In this document: piece by piece, positions 24,418-35,053 of the stretch
How positions within the stretch are numbered: the stretch's first letter is position 1
How the letters are laid out: every line of letters starts with the position of its first letter
Source of the DNA: Pelodera strongyloides
Lineage: Eukaryota; Nematoda; Chromadorea; Rhabditida; Rhabditidae
Reading direction: 5' to 3'
Assembly (NCBI GenBank): GCA_036852015.1
Contig: JAANDG010000462.1
Coordinates: forward strand, 54,213-118,212
Length of the DNA: 64,000 bases
The notes under the pieces: generated by a model
The model's input: only the letters and a program-made list of their open reading frames with translations
Told to the model about the DNA's origin: nothing
Database searches by the model: none
Program-made: the position numbers and the translations under genes

Positions 24418-24470
24418 CTCTCTCTCTCTTTCTCTGTCTCTCTGTCTCTCTCTCTCACTCTCTCGCATGA
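24418..24470. repeat. CT microsatellite
   Basis: (CT)n with CTCTGTCT interruptions just downstream of the SDR gene. A similar, longer CT tract lies at 25562-25690. Confidence 0.85.
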
Positions 24471-24556
24471 CTCATACAGTACTCTCGGCATGCATGCACC
24501 CTGCATAATGGCACCGATAAGCCATTAATCGGTTGACCTGAACACAAGAAATGCCA

Positions 24557-26094
24557 TTGTTCCGTGTTTTCCTCAGGCACAATGCCCTCCGAAAACAAGT
24601 TGAAAGCTCAAGGTGACCTTGCCATAGAAATTTGCATACAAAGAAAATATTTTCACGTTCAAAAATAGAGATTTGCTTGGGACATGGAATCCTACTTTTC
24701 TCCCAAGTAACTTATTAAAAACGAATTTTTTCTGCTCCATTACTTGACTTCAAACAAATGTGAAATCCTTCTGTCCAAGCGTTATATGTAAATACATCAA
24801 AACTCGGCTCTCACAATTTCGATTCATACGTAAATAGCAAGGCAAGATTTTCATGTTATGCCAGGTAGCAAATCCACTTATAAAAACTGGCACGAGATTT
24901 ACCACTACTTTGGTTTATGGGAGAGAAATATTAAAGCAAACAAACTACTCAAATCTCTGTGCGAACCAAAATACAAGGACTGGATATGGAACTCTCAATT
25001 TCAATGTCACAATACGGGAGTGTACTATTGGGAAAAACTTCCGCGATGTGCATATGAATATGAGAGACTGTGTCAATGTTCTTTCAAGATTTATGCTAAC
25101 ACTATTAGTACTAATAATACTAAGCTCGATGATTGCTGGCAATGCAGTTTGATATATTAGTAGTATCAGTAAAGGCGAGTCACGAAACAATATTGAAGAT
25201 TTCCAGGGGTGCGGGTTCATACAGTACTAGAAGGTAAAGTTACACTAACCGAACTTTTCGTGTTGTATTTTGGAGTGAATCGACAATTTTTGTTTGGAAA
25301 CCTAGAAATGACATGAAAGATGAATTCTTCGCTTTCAGGGTTATATGTGTTGACGAAGTTTACTCAACAGAACAAGTTTACGACCAGAAGTTATAGTAGA
25401 ATATGGCTTCACATTGAGATACATATGCATATGAGTACTGTCATCTTCCACTGATAAACAATTACTAATTGACCACCTTCGTTTCGCTCTCTAATTGTTC
25501 AAGTAATTGCGGAACTTCTCCCAAAATGAGTTGAAACTATGTGATGCAACAACTGGTCGGAGCTCTCTCTCTCCCACACTCTCTCTCCCTCTCCCTCTCT
25601 CTCTCTCCCTCTCTCTCTCTCTCCCTCTCTCTCTCTCCCTCTCTCTCTCACGCTCTCGCACTAATATCGCTCCCAATTCGCTTTCTCTCTCACGCTTTTC
25701 TCAAAAGTACAGTACATACAACTCTTCGTTTTTGTAAACTTATGCATGAATCATTGACAATTGAAATGTCAAATGCCCTTGGGAACTAAAAGTTGTCCCG
25801 CCTTTTTTCTTCTTTAGACTAGTTTCACGGTCGCCCTCGTAAAATATATAAAGGTGAGTGACACCAGGAAACCACACAATATTTAACAAGTTCCACTTTT
25901 CGTTCCAGCATCATCATTTTTCTCTCCCTCCAATAACAACACCTCATTTTTTATTCTCAGTCATAATGTATGGTTCAAAGACACATGTCAACTCTACAAG
26001 TTGGACAAAGAAACTGCTGGAAAGTTGCTGCAAAGGAATGCTGATGCAGATCGCAGTTTTCGTAAAGATTCTATATGTTGCAAATTATTGAAGT
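24557..26094 (+). other. Cluster of exon-like segments, gene structure unresolved
   Basis: Several pieces have acceptor and/or donor sites and open frames. 24585-24610 (MPSENKLKAQ) joins in phase 1 to 24866-25160, a Cys- and Trp-rich frame with NWHEIYHYFGLWERNIK and ERLCQCSFKIY. The overlapping frame of the same segment is also open and ends in a hydrophobic tail (FMLTLLVLIILSSMIAGNAV). 25816-25851 (TSFTVALVKYIK) has a clean acceptor and a GTGAGT donor. 25964-26094 after TTCTCAG reads CQLYKLDKETAGKLLQRNAD and continues to a TAG. These may be remnants of one or two secreted-protein genes. No family was recognised and I could not build one consistent model. Confidence 0.3.
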
Positions 26095-26291
26095 AGTATA
26101 TGTCCATCAGAACCTAGCAGTCTAACTGCTTACAAATTTCAAGCCAGCTAATATTTTTTGAACATCTACTGGTCACATACATCTACTGTAAAATTCACTC
26201 ATTCACTGTCTTTTGGCTCGAAAACTCATTTTTTTCTAATCACACTGCTTACGCGCCAACCCTTGCATTAATTAGCGTATAACTCTTTCAG

Positions 26292-28297
26292 ATGTCACTC
26301 ACCAAGTGTCTCCTTCTCTCCGTCTCTCTCTTACTATTATCCCTCGATTCAGTATCCGGCTGTTTCTCTGCCGGTCTCTGCGGGGGAGGTGGTGGATGTT
26401 GTGGAGGAGGAGGAGGTGGAGGAGGAATGTGCATGCCCATGCCACCCCCGCCACCCCCGGTAAGCTAATTATAATTATAGTATAGTTTATACCATCAAGA
26501 AGCGGCGCAACAAAGGAAACAAATGAACGCTTTATTTTGGGCTTTTGAGTGCTTACAAAGCTTGTTCCGCAGACATACATCTGATTATTATGAAAGTGAC
26601 TACATTACCCAAAACGTTTTCGACAAGAATAATAAGATGTGCAAAAATGATGTGGTAATACTCGCTGACACATACTTTGTGCTAAACTTACGACACATTT
26701 AAACTATGAACTTCAGGTTTGTATGGGAGGATGTTCCCGTGGATATTCATGCGGTTCATATGGTTGCTACAGAGTGAGAGCCAAGGCAAGATCAAGCAAG
26801 ACCCTCGAGCTCAAGGCTGAGCCTACCCAGGTACTCATTTTTACCTGCCGTAACGCACTATTTAAGACCTCAAAATAAATTAAGCGTAAGCTTATTTATA
26901 AATCAAACTTTGAGCCCAAATATAATCATGAGCCCGATCATGCGTCTAACATTGCCTCATATAATTAAAATTAAGAAAACGCGTTCAGGAAGAGTTGGCC
27001 AAGCTGTCTCCGGATGAAAAATTCCACACGTGTTGTGAGGAAAGAAACCTGCCCGATGCGTGCATGACCAAATGCAGCTACAGAACATACACAAAGGAGG
27101 CTCTCCAGGTAGGCTGGAGCCGGAAGAAGTTGAAAAGCTCAAAATAAGAGAAATCAGAGTTTCACTGTGTTTTTTTTTGTATTTACGACTATGAAAAATT
27201 TGTTTTTGTAGAAATTCGGGATTCCCTGATAGAGAAAGCGTATGAAATGTTTTCAGTCGATGTACTTCAAGACAGATGCCTGTCCGCTGCAAGCTGCTGC
27301 TGACCTTCACTTCTGTGCTGCACAGGTAATTTCGCTGAACGCTAAAGTTTAAAATCCAAAGTTTATTCGGAATTTGGACCTCACGTTAAAGTGGCCAAGT
27401 AAATACAATCAGCCGCGTAGTTGAATTCTGCGGCAGTCGAGTACAGCAAAATATTTAGCGGCTGAATTAGAAAAATCTAAGATATATTATTGAAAACATT
27501 TGAGGGAGCCGACCACCGTGCCTGCTGCCAGCGTAATGGAGTGGCAAATACTCTGGCTGGTGAGAAGTGCATGGTGTTCTGCGATCAGGTAACATATGTC
27601 TCTATATTACTTTATTTGTTAGAAACAGTTTGACGAAAACGCATAATCAAACTAAACTACTTCACGATATTTGTAAAAAAGGCAACTTACCCTTGTTAAC
27701 ATATACCACACTCTTGGAAAGACTATGAAGTAACGTCCGTCCGTATGAAGTAACGCACACAGCACACACCATCAAAAAACTATGCTTGCTAGCAACAACT
27801 ATTTCAGCGTCCTGGTAATGTGTCCCAGTTGGATATGTCCTACTTGTCCTGCTTCGACCGGTTCGATAGTATGAAGAGCTGTTTCTGGTATGAAATGACA
27901 CAAGGTAGGAGGAAATACTACACTTTCTCATTTTCACTGCGGGAATTATATTCAATGGGGAATTGACATTTGTCTACAGCATCGATGGCCTTCACATAGG
28001 ATCAGGATTTTCCATGCTATATGTTATTGGGTAAATGGTATTAGATAAGATCATGGCATACCGCCATGATTCACCCATTCGTCAATTCACAAGTGCAAAA
28101 AACGTTCACAACAATTTTCACATTTAGGTGAGCTTGCCAACAGGCCTCCAGCAGTATTGCCAGCTTCCATTGGAGCCGAACCTTCCGAGGGAGATGAAGA
28201 GAACGTTCAAACTGAGGAGAGCGGAGACGACCGTATTGTACAGACACGCAGAGATGTCTTCCAACCTAGTGCTCGCACATTCAGAACTCAACAATAA
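26292..28297 (+). CDS. Secreted DB-module protein with Gly/Cys-rich N-terminus
   Basis: Seven exons: 26292-26459, 26717-26830, 26989-27108, 27257-27325, 27505-27588, 27808-27904 and 28128-28297; 273 aa, all in phase. Residues 1-24 form a signal peptide (LLLSVSLLLLSLDSVSG). A Gly/Cys-rich stretch ending in MPMPPPPPP follows (about 25-56). Residues about 105-210 carry the paired-cysteine pattern of the nematode DB module: FHTCCEERNLPDACMTKCSY, FCAAQ, HRACCQRNGV, GEKCMVFCDQ, LSCFDRFDSMKSCF. The C-terminal tail is acidic and then basic, without Cys. The protein is probably extracellular; the function of DB modules is unknown. The acceptor of exon 27505 (CATTTGAG) is weaker than the others, but phase and the cysteine pattern require it. 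Confidence 0.88.
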
Positions 28298-28737
28298 GAT
28301 TTAGCAGCTAATCAGCAATGGTTCATGCGGGATTCATATTTTTGACTTGTGCAAGATCTAGATCTGTATATATGTGTGTGCCTAATTCTCGATTATAGTT
28401 AGAAGTTGGCAGTTAGGTATGTTTGAAAGAATAACCACTTTGGCAACTCAAGTCATCATCACACATCATGTACATTTCCGTGTATCATATCGTATAAACT
28501 TTAACACGAATATCTCTCGGAGTAAGGCAATACGTAAGCTACCAATTGGCTTTTTCATCTTTAGATTCAATTTACATTTTCCTCCAAATTCTGAAGTTTT
28601 ATTTTTTCTGCTCATCACGATGCTTGGAAGCATCTTATTTATTTTCCCGCAACTTTGCATAATTTTTTTATGTGGTGAAATATATAAATGTCTACACAAA
28701 ATGTATCGTTACGTGTTTAAAAAAAAGTTGAAACGTT
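28298..28737. other. 3' flank of the DB-module gene
   Basis: AT-rich sequence. A 108-codon open frame (28419-28745) has no splice support or recognisable family and runs into the GC-rich array, so it is not called. Confidence 0.4.
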
Positions 28738-28747
28738 ATGAGTGAAG

Positions 28748-29410
28748 GACAGCCGAGACAGCATCTGCCGATCCTCTGGTCTCCAACCGCGCAGCGCACC
28801 CCCAGCCAGGGGCGCTCGCCCCTTCTTTTTGCCCCCCTACGCGGCTGGCCGGTGCCCCCCTACGCGGCTGGCTGGTGCCCCCGTGCGCGGTTGGCCGGTG
28901 CCCCCCTGCGCGGTTGGCCGGTGCCCCCCGCGCGGTTGGCCGGTGCCCCCTGCGCGGTTGGCCGGTGCCCCCCTGCGCGGTTAGCCCTCCAAGGCAAAAA
29001 ATAAAAAGACAGACCACATCCGCAAAACAAGTGCACCGAGTAGGAATCGAACCTAAGAAATTCACTAATTATGTTCTGAAGCCAGCGCCTTAGACCACTC
29101 GGCCATAAAGGCATGTCTGATAATAGAGAAGACACTTGGGTGGTGACAGCGATATAGTCGAAATTGCGCTTCTGGGTGCGCGTTTGGCTGGGGGCCCCCT
29201 GCGCGGTTGGCTGGGGGTGCGCTGCGCGGTTGAGGACCAGAGCACCCGAGGCACCGCGCACCCAGCCGCGTAGTTAGCAAACTACGCGGCTGGCCGGGGC
29301 CCCTCTGCGCGGTACGCGGCTGGCTACGCGTGCACTCGAATTTGCGCGGCTGGCTACGCGTGCACTCCAATTTGCGCGGCTGGGAGCGCGGTGCGCTGCG
29401 CACCCAGGAA
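28748..29410. repeat. GC-rich tandem array split by a tRNA-like unit
   Basis: On the left (about 28790-28990) GCGCGGTTGGCCGGTGCCCC repeats about eight times with CTA/CTG variants. On the right (about 29165-29410) related GCGCGGCTGGCTACGCGTGC units recur. Base composition is far more GC-rich than the surroundings. Overlapping long open frames on both strands are products of the repeat. Confidence 0.85.
29031..29116 (-). repeat. tRNA-like unit (SINE head or tRNA pseudogene)
   Basis: Read on the minus strand, TGGCCGAGTGGTCTAAGGCG is a near-perfect A box of a Leu/Ser-type tRNA, and GGTTCGATTCC follows about 35 bases later as B box. The anticodon stem (CTGGC against CATAA) does not pair, so it is not a working tRNA. 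It resembles the unit at 5975-6056 and, like it, sits between low-complexity arrays. Confidence 0.55.
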
Positions 29411-29496
29411 CGTAGTCTGATAGTAGTACTAGCAATATATTAAGACGGAACAATATTTGATTCAATCATTTATTGACCACAACTACAGAAAGCTTA

Positions 29497-31042
29497 TTAG
29501 TAGATTATGCACTTGGTCTCGTGTTCGAGGATGCAGCGCTGAAAATATATTCATATAAAATGTTGAACAAAATATATAAATAACTACACAAGCAGTACAT
29601 CCTAATATTCGCAATGAGAACTTGGAAGAAACATCATGGGAGTGTCATATATAATGTTTTATGTTCAACCGTTCTAAGTTCTAACCATTTGTTGTATGCG
29701 TTTTTAGAAGTCCGAAGAGGTTCGGTCAGATTCAGAAAATATGTTCTGATGTCCAATGTACCTCTCATGATGTCTCATCCAATAGGACCAGTAAGGTTCC
29801 TGAAGGCCATGCTTCTTTTTTTGGAGTTTTACTTTTGGATCGATTAATACTACATACAGGTTTTTGCTTTCTAACCGATAAACATCTAAGCAATCACATC
29901 CTCTATTAAAGGATCGCAGTCACTACAAAATCGTCGTTTTTCTTCGAGTTTACTTGTATTTAGTAAAGAATAAAGAAAAATACTTTACCAAAACCGAATA
30001 ATTTGAATTCCAACTCAAGGAGTGAACAAGTAGAAAAGTAGTTCTACTTAACTACCGCAGGATCACGAAACGTGTTCATACAGCTGCTTCCCGATCGGGA
30101 GTATACAAATTATTTGGGCAAATATCTGCATATCATATTTTTGCGTGCAAGGCCAAAGGTCTGCAGGCATATCACTACACGTTTCATAATCCCGCGGTAG
30201 TTTAGTAGAACTACTTTTCTACTTGTTCACACCCTGAGTTGGAATTCAAATTATTCGGTTTTGGTAAAGTAGTTTTCTTTATTCTTTACTAAATTCAAGT
30301 AAACTCGAAGCAAAATGATGATTTTGTAGTGACTGCGATACTTTAAGTACCATATATAGAGATACCTGACCCTTTTATTTACTAGTCATGTGTTTGAATT
30401 TTCTTGGGTTTGTGAAATTCATTTCGTAAATAAGCCCCTTTCTCACCCATTTCTTATTCCCAGGATCCTCGACTTCAATGACCTTTTTGCCTGCCGGGAT
30501 AGGCTTGTGAAGGTTTGTTTTCGCTTCTCCAGGTTCTGAACCTCCCGCTGCTCCATGTGCACCAGAACCACTATGGAAGGCTGGATGGCCTGCAGTCTTG
30601 CCCGCCCCTTCAGCAGTCTTATGACCAGCACTGGCTCCACCGTGTGATGAATCTTCATGAAAAATTTCATTTAGTTTTAAAATTGTTATGGATGAATGAC
30701 TTTCCGTTAAAATTGTTATGGATGAAGTAAATGCCTACCTTCGCTTACTGCAACCTCAGTCGGTTTACATTCAACGGCCCTAAAATAAGTACTGATATTT
30801 TTAAATGTAAGCGAAGAAAACTGACTAGGCTAAACTAGGTCCTGATACCATAATAGAGTAGATGATACATATATAAATGAAAGTTGTGTGAAGATCGGGA
30901 AAATGCTCACACTGTATGAAGTTATGAAGAAGTAAGTTAAAACATATTTAGCTTCTATGTGGATATTTTACCTCCTAATCCTTCCGGCATCTGACGTAAC
31001 AACAAGAAGGGCAGCACACAGTGTTAGAATAATAACGTTCAT
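29497..31042 (-). CDS. Small secreted Gly/Ala/His-rich protein, unrecognised
   Basis: Four exons on the minus strand: 31042-30972, 30779-30739, 30652-30447 and 29538-29497; phases 2, 1, 0; 119 aa. The first exon encodes a signal peptide (MNVIILTLCAALLVVTSDAG). The third exon is rich in Gly, Ala, His and Ser (HGGASAGHKTAEGAGKTAGH and AFHSGSGAHGAAGGSEPGEA), then basic, IPAGKKVIEVEDPGNKKW. The last exon, RCILEHETKCIIY, adds two Cys. AATAAA follows shortly after the stop. The 29539-30446 intron is largely a foldback element. No family was recognised; a secreted, low-complexity protein or peptide precursor is likely. Confidence 0.7.
29906..30346. mobile_element. Foldback MITE ending TTAAAGGATCGCAGTCACTA
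   Basis: The left end TTAAAGGATCGCAGTCACTA (then CAAAATC) is mirrored by GATTTTGTAGTGACTGCGAT (then ACTTTAA). The arms run for about 180 bases with shared blocks such as CTTTACCAAAACCGAATAAT and GTAGAAAAGTAGTTCTACT. There is no coding capacity. It occupies the last intron of the Gly/Ala/His-rich protein gene. Confidence 0.88.
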
Positions 31043-31467
31043 TATAGAGAAGATGTTGAATGCTTCCAAATCATTATTTCCCCTCCTTTTATATACTTAT
31101 TACACTTTCCTCATTAGCTGTTTAGAGAGAGAAAGTTGTAAGATGGAATTCGAACTACCATAGTAGTGTATGGTAGCTAGTCCATGACATGGCGAGAGTG
31201 TCCCCAGACCGATTGTAACTTGTTATTAGCGCGTACTATCTACTACTATCAACGTACCAAAACACATTTAATGGAGGAAAAAAGGAGAAGTTGTTGTGTT
31301 TTCTTCTACAGTTACCGTGTACCCAATTCCGGGGGTCACATTGTATTTTTCCTATATTTCCACTAGATAAGAGTACTACAGTAAGTTCCGTTCGTTGTAA
31401 TTTTTGTAACAATTGGGTGGTGAAGACTCGCCTTTGATAAAAAGTAGAGTATTTTTGAACAACAATA

Positions 31468-32267
31468 ATGCGACTCCCTGCTTTTCTACTCTTTGCTCTT
31501 TTTGTTGTAATTGTTAGCAGGTAATGCTTGTTTTTTTATTTATTTTATCTACAAAGCAGAAGTTGCAGCAAGTGTATGGTAATATCATTTGGCATGGAAA
31601 AGGTGTTACGATCATTGTATGGATCCACTTATTGATTAATTTTCAAATTCGAACGACTACAATTAGTTGCTCATTCAGAAAACCCTGAAACGTGAGTAAA
31701 ATAATCTACTTTTTATAGAAAAATGATTCTTCGTATGGCTCTCGACGCGCTATGATGCGCAATATGCTATGCTATTGCATTCTCAAAGGGATATCCCCAG
31801 AATTGCGCCACGAGATCGCCATAAAAGAACTTTGCGCGCCACATGATCGCAGGACACTTTCCAAGGCTTCTAAATGTAAACTATGCGTACTTTCAGCACT
31901 CCGCGAATCAGCAAGGGCAAAGTGTTGTGGGAACAGACGGTTTGTTTTGTAAGAAACTGTAATTTAAATATAATACACATGGACTTTTTTGACGTATAAT
32001 ACTCCTCTATTTTTGTGTAAAGAAAATCTCTTTCTCAGTCAATTTCAATGCACCCTTTTCAAGTGAGTCCGACCCTTGAAAAGAGACACAGCTTAAAAAT
32101 AATTCGCTATTTGGTACTGTATAAGAGTTTTTATTCACCTTGCTTATTTGAACTATTTTCAGGTGCGCACAGGAATTCGTCTCAAGGAAGACGGGCCCAA
32201 TGAATACAAGAAATACAAGAACTCATCGATTATCTTACCGTTCCAAAACATTCCTCAACCTCAATAA
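31468..32267 (+). CDS. Probable secreted Cys-rich small protein (splicing uncertain)
   Basis: 31468-31520 encodes a signal peptide (MRLPAFLLFALFVVIVS) with donor GTAATG. 31719-31952 after TTTTTATAG is open and Cys-rich (MLCYCILKGISPEL, ELCAPHD, KCKLCVLSALRESARAKCCG). 32163-32267 after ATTTTCAG ends VRTGIRLKEDGPNEYKKYKN and 14 more residues, with the stop overlapping AATAAA. The signal exon ends in phase 2, but the Cys-rich frame needs phase 0. A 13-base exon at 31678-31690 would restore phase only by including a TGA. Either a splice site differs from my choice, or the gene is damaged, or two genes are mixed. Confidence 0.4.
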
Positions 32268-32282
32268 ATGTATTATATCTTA

Positions 32283-32590
32283 CCAGTCGGCTCACGCCGC
32301 CTAAGACGACTTACATGGAAATATGATTGGGTTAGCATGGGCATACTTACATACAAAGTTTCAAACGTATCATGAGAAATTCACATAATAGGAAACAATT
32401 GCATATGCATACTTCGATATTGAACTGCGACACTCTTTATATACCCGAACACGAAAATTTGCATTTCCGTAACGCACATCGGTATGCAAATTACGCTACA
32501 GTTACTCTTTTTTATAATAAGAACAGTCGACTCACGCCGCCTGAGGCGACTTACATGGAAATATGATTGGTTTAGCATGGGCATACTCTT
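32283..32590. repeat. Pair of about 64-base direct repeats
   Basis: CTCACGCCGCCT-AGACGACTTACATGGAAATATGATTGG and following GTTTAGCATGGGCATACT are present at about 32287-32348 and 32529-32587. The GTCGCCGCCTGAGGCGAC-like core and TTATATAATAAGATA recur in elements near 44370-44583 and 49929-50160, so this is part of a dispersed family. Confidence 0.7.
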
Positions 32591-32857
32591 TTATATAATA
32601 AGATATTTTGCCACCCAACATTTCAAAGATTACAACAAAACATCGCCTTTTCCCATCAAATTTACTATCGTCAACAAGAGAGAAAATTATTGTGTAAGAC
32701 TCCTGCTGTGAGTTTTCCTTTCACGTAAACACACCCAACTTATCACTTTCCCATTCCCCCCCCCCCCCTGTTGTTCTATTTTGCCTCTTGGACTACCGTA
32801 GTTCGGTAAGAGGTTATTCCCAACTACTGCTTGTGTACAGTACAAAACCGCAGATAA

Positions 32858-33519
32858 ATGCGCTCCACGGCTTATCTGATTCTCTTGGTGGTCTACGTCA
32901 TTTACAGGTGAACGTTGCAATTATTTCATACATTGAAAAATATAAATAAGTAATTCCGATTGGATTCTTGGATACATCGTAATTCCGGACTTGGAGAAGT
33001 TAGAAAATAACATCCAAGTTATGAAGTAGTTTGATTAACAAATAACTTTTAGCTGGGCTGTTCCACTTCCCCAAGAAAAACAACCAATGCCTGCAACGGT
33101 AAGAATATAGCTTATCATTTACGAAATATTGTCCTTTATTTCTGTTTCTACGCTTACATAACTTTCTGTTCTTACTTCATAGCTTTCATAAATTACATAA
33201 TAAGAAAAGAACTTTTCTTGAGATATTTTGAATGAACCCTTGTGCGCCGTAGCCGCTGGGTTCTCATGTTTCGTATTATAACTAAGGGTCTTCAAATTGA
33301 ATGAAAAGTGTCTTTATCTTGAACAGATATTTGTTGTGTCTAATTCGAGTTCGATTCATCCATTTCCAGCTTCCTCTCAAAATCGATCCCGAAGCGCGTC
33401 TTCAGCGCTTTTTTAAAGGGAAAACACTGACTGTAAATGGACAGACCGTTCCCTTTGAACGAGGAAACTTCACCTTCGGACAGCAAGAAGGAAACGCATT
33501 TCTACGAAAGGAAAATTAA
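32858..33519 (+). CDS. Small secreted protein, 81 aa, unrecognised
   Basis: Three exons: 32858-32907, 33053-33098 and 33370-33519, in phase, with clean signals (GTGAAC, CTTTTAG, GTAAGA, TTTCCAG). Residues 1-18 form a signal peptide (MRSTAYLILLVVYVIYSWA). The mature part is short and cysteine-free: VPLPQEKQPMPATLPLKIDP, then RLQRFFKGKTLTVNGQTVPF and a Gly/Asn-containing tail ending LRKEN. It could be a processed peptide precursor, but no typical dibasic-amide sites are present. Its neighbours on both sides also appear secreted. Confidence 0.65.
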
Positions 33520-33746
33520 CTCTTTATTCTATCCCACGTCACAATTTTAGTGCCAATGTATAAATGTTTTGCAGCGTATTTTGTATTTGACCACCGCATC
33601 ACATATGGTTAATTGATGTGCCAATAAATGTTGCAGGAAATGTCTATCTTTAAATAATCTTTAAAACGTACAATATATTTGCGCATATATGTGACGGAGC
33701 ATGGCATGAGGAGCAAACTATTGCGACAAACTTTATTTAAACCTGC

Positions 33747-34471
33747 TCAAGTATATCCCGAATAGTCTTGATAATAATCAGGTTCGACTGAATAAGGAAG
33801 AGTGGAGTTTACATCCGTATCGAAACGGTCTCCAGAAAGTAAACCATCCGAGTTATCCACAGAACGTGATCCATTAGAAAGCACATCAATTAGGTTGAGA
33901 ATCATTCCCGTGAACATGAACACTGAAAGGTTATATTGATTGCATATTAATCGATTGCATTCATGTGTTTACCAGGTATTTGTATACAAATACGACTTTC
34001 ACGGTCACTGTAGGCAAAATATGTATGCAATGCTGATTTCAAAATATGTATGCAATGCCCACGAGGTTATCTCCATAAAAAGAGGATGTTAAATTGTAAA
34101 AACTACACAAACCAAAAACATAAAGCCTTACCAAAAGATACTATGGCTAACGGCGTGAGGCACCGATCCTTGCTGAGAAGGGCGAGCATTGCAGCAGGAA
34201 CGAATATCTAATTTGGAAATTGTTTTGATCATGAGAGGATGAGAAGTTTACCCATAAACTCTACGGGATTTCTTTGTCATGTCTTTTTTTTAATATTTTT
34301 TTCTGGGTCCCCAATGATAGCCAAACTATAAGAAACCAGATAATTATGAATAGGCGTCCTTTACTTAATCACGTTCAAAAGACTATCAAAAAAAATTAAA
34401 GTAAAAAAGCTACCAACCATTTCTGGGGAAGGAAATTGTTCAAAATGTTTTCAACGTTTCCCTCTACATTT
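33747..34471 (-). CDS. Membrane protein C-terminal part, unrecognised
   Basis: Minus-strand exons 34471 (or 34422)-34414, 34207-34132 and 33922-33747, in phase, stop TGA, AATAAA shortly after. The frame reads KWLIFVPAA, then LTPLAIVSFVFMFTGMILNL, i.e. two closely spaced hydrophobic segments, and a hydrophilic acidic tail with potential N-glycosylation sites ending PDYYQDYSGYT. The first listed exon may be only nine bases (34414-34422, after TTCCTTCCCCAG), or 58 bases if the acceptor is TCTAACAG. Upstream exons were not found; they would overlap or lie beyond the plus-strand gene at 34479. Confidence 0.5.
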
Positions 34472-34478
34472 CTGTTAG

Positions 34479-34871
34479 ACTCCAGCTCCAGGCAACAGTG
34501 TGTTCACATTCGCCATTGCCGCGCAACCATTTTTATATTGGAGCCCACACTTTTCATACTGCGAAGGAATATTTGGGAATTCATCTGTTTGCGAGCAATT
34601 ACTGGCAAACCCCATGAAGAGTTTGACAAGCTTGACTATGAACAATGTAAGTTCTTGTGCCTGTAGTCTTTTCCATCCTGTATTTCATACGTACCATTCT
34701 ATTCTAATTGTAAGAAGAATTATTTGCTCCTGAATTCTTACTTACTCCTACAAACAGTTTCTTAAGTTTGTCCCAAATGGCCGAATTGACGCAGAAAGAA
34801 ACGTACAGTACTCCGCAATCTTTGTAGCAGATGGCATTTTACTTATTCAAACATTGACACGCACAGGATGA
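34479..34871 (+). CDS. Protein of unknown function, last two exons
   Basis: Exons 34479-34646 (acceptor TTTCTGTTAG, donor GTAAGT) and 34758-34871 (acceptor AAACAG) join in phase 0: 93 residues and a TGA. Sequence includes [32 protein letters not shown], and KFVPNGRIDAERNVQYSAIF followed by VADGILLIQTL. The last part resembles KVAPNSYLLFRPGHAETKYA, SIFTVDGL and LIVQT in the gene at 44626-45142, suggesting a shared family. The first exon (start, possible signal peptide) was not identified. It begins just seven bases from a minus-strand exon. Confidence 0.55.
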
Positions 34872-35053
34872 TATCAATTCACAATTTTTATTGTCAAAGG
34901 CGCACCGTTATCAACATTCACAAAAATTTCACATAAAAATTTAGCGTTTTTACACCGCGTGTCAACAGAAAGGCAATAAAATAGGCATTTAAACACAAGG
35001 CGTAGGACGCAGAGAGCGAGAGTAGGCAGAGAGCAAAGGTCGTTAGCAATGAG

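Noticed and set aside
28419..28745. 108-codon plus-strand frame with hydrophobic stretches
   Set aside because: It is AT-rich with chance Phe/Leu/Ile runs, starts without an acceptor and ends in the repeat.
29031..29116. Functional tRNA-Leu or tRNA-Ser gene
   Set aside because: A and B boxes are good but the anticodon stem does not pair, so it is listed as a tRNA-like repeat.
28738..29403. Several overlapping open frames of 70-130 codons on both strands
   Set aside because: They are products of the stop-poor GC-rich tandem repeat and give repeated APxxRAGGTGQPRRG-like peptides in all frames.
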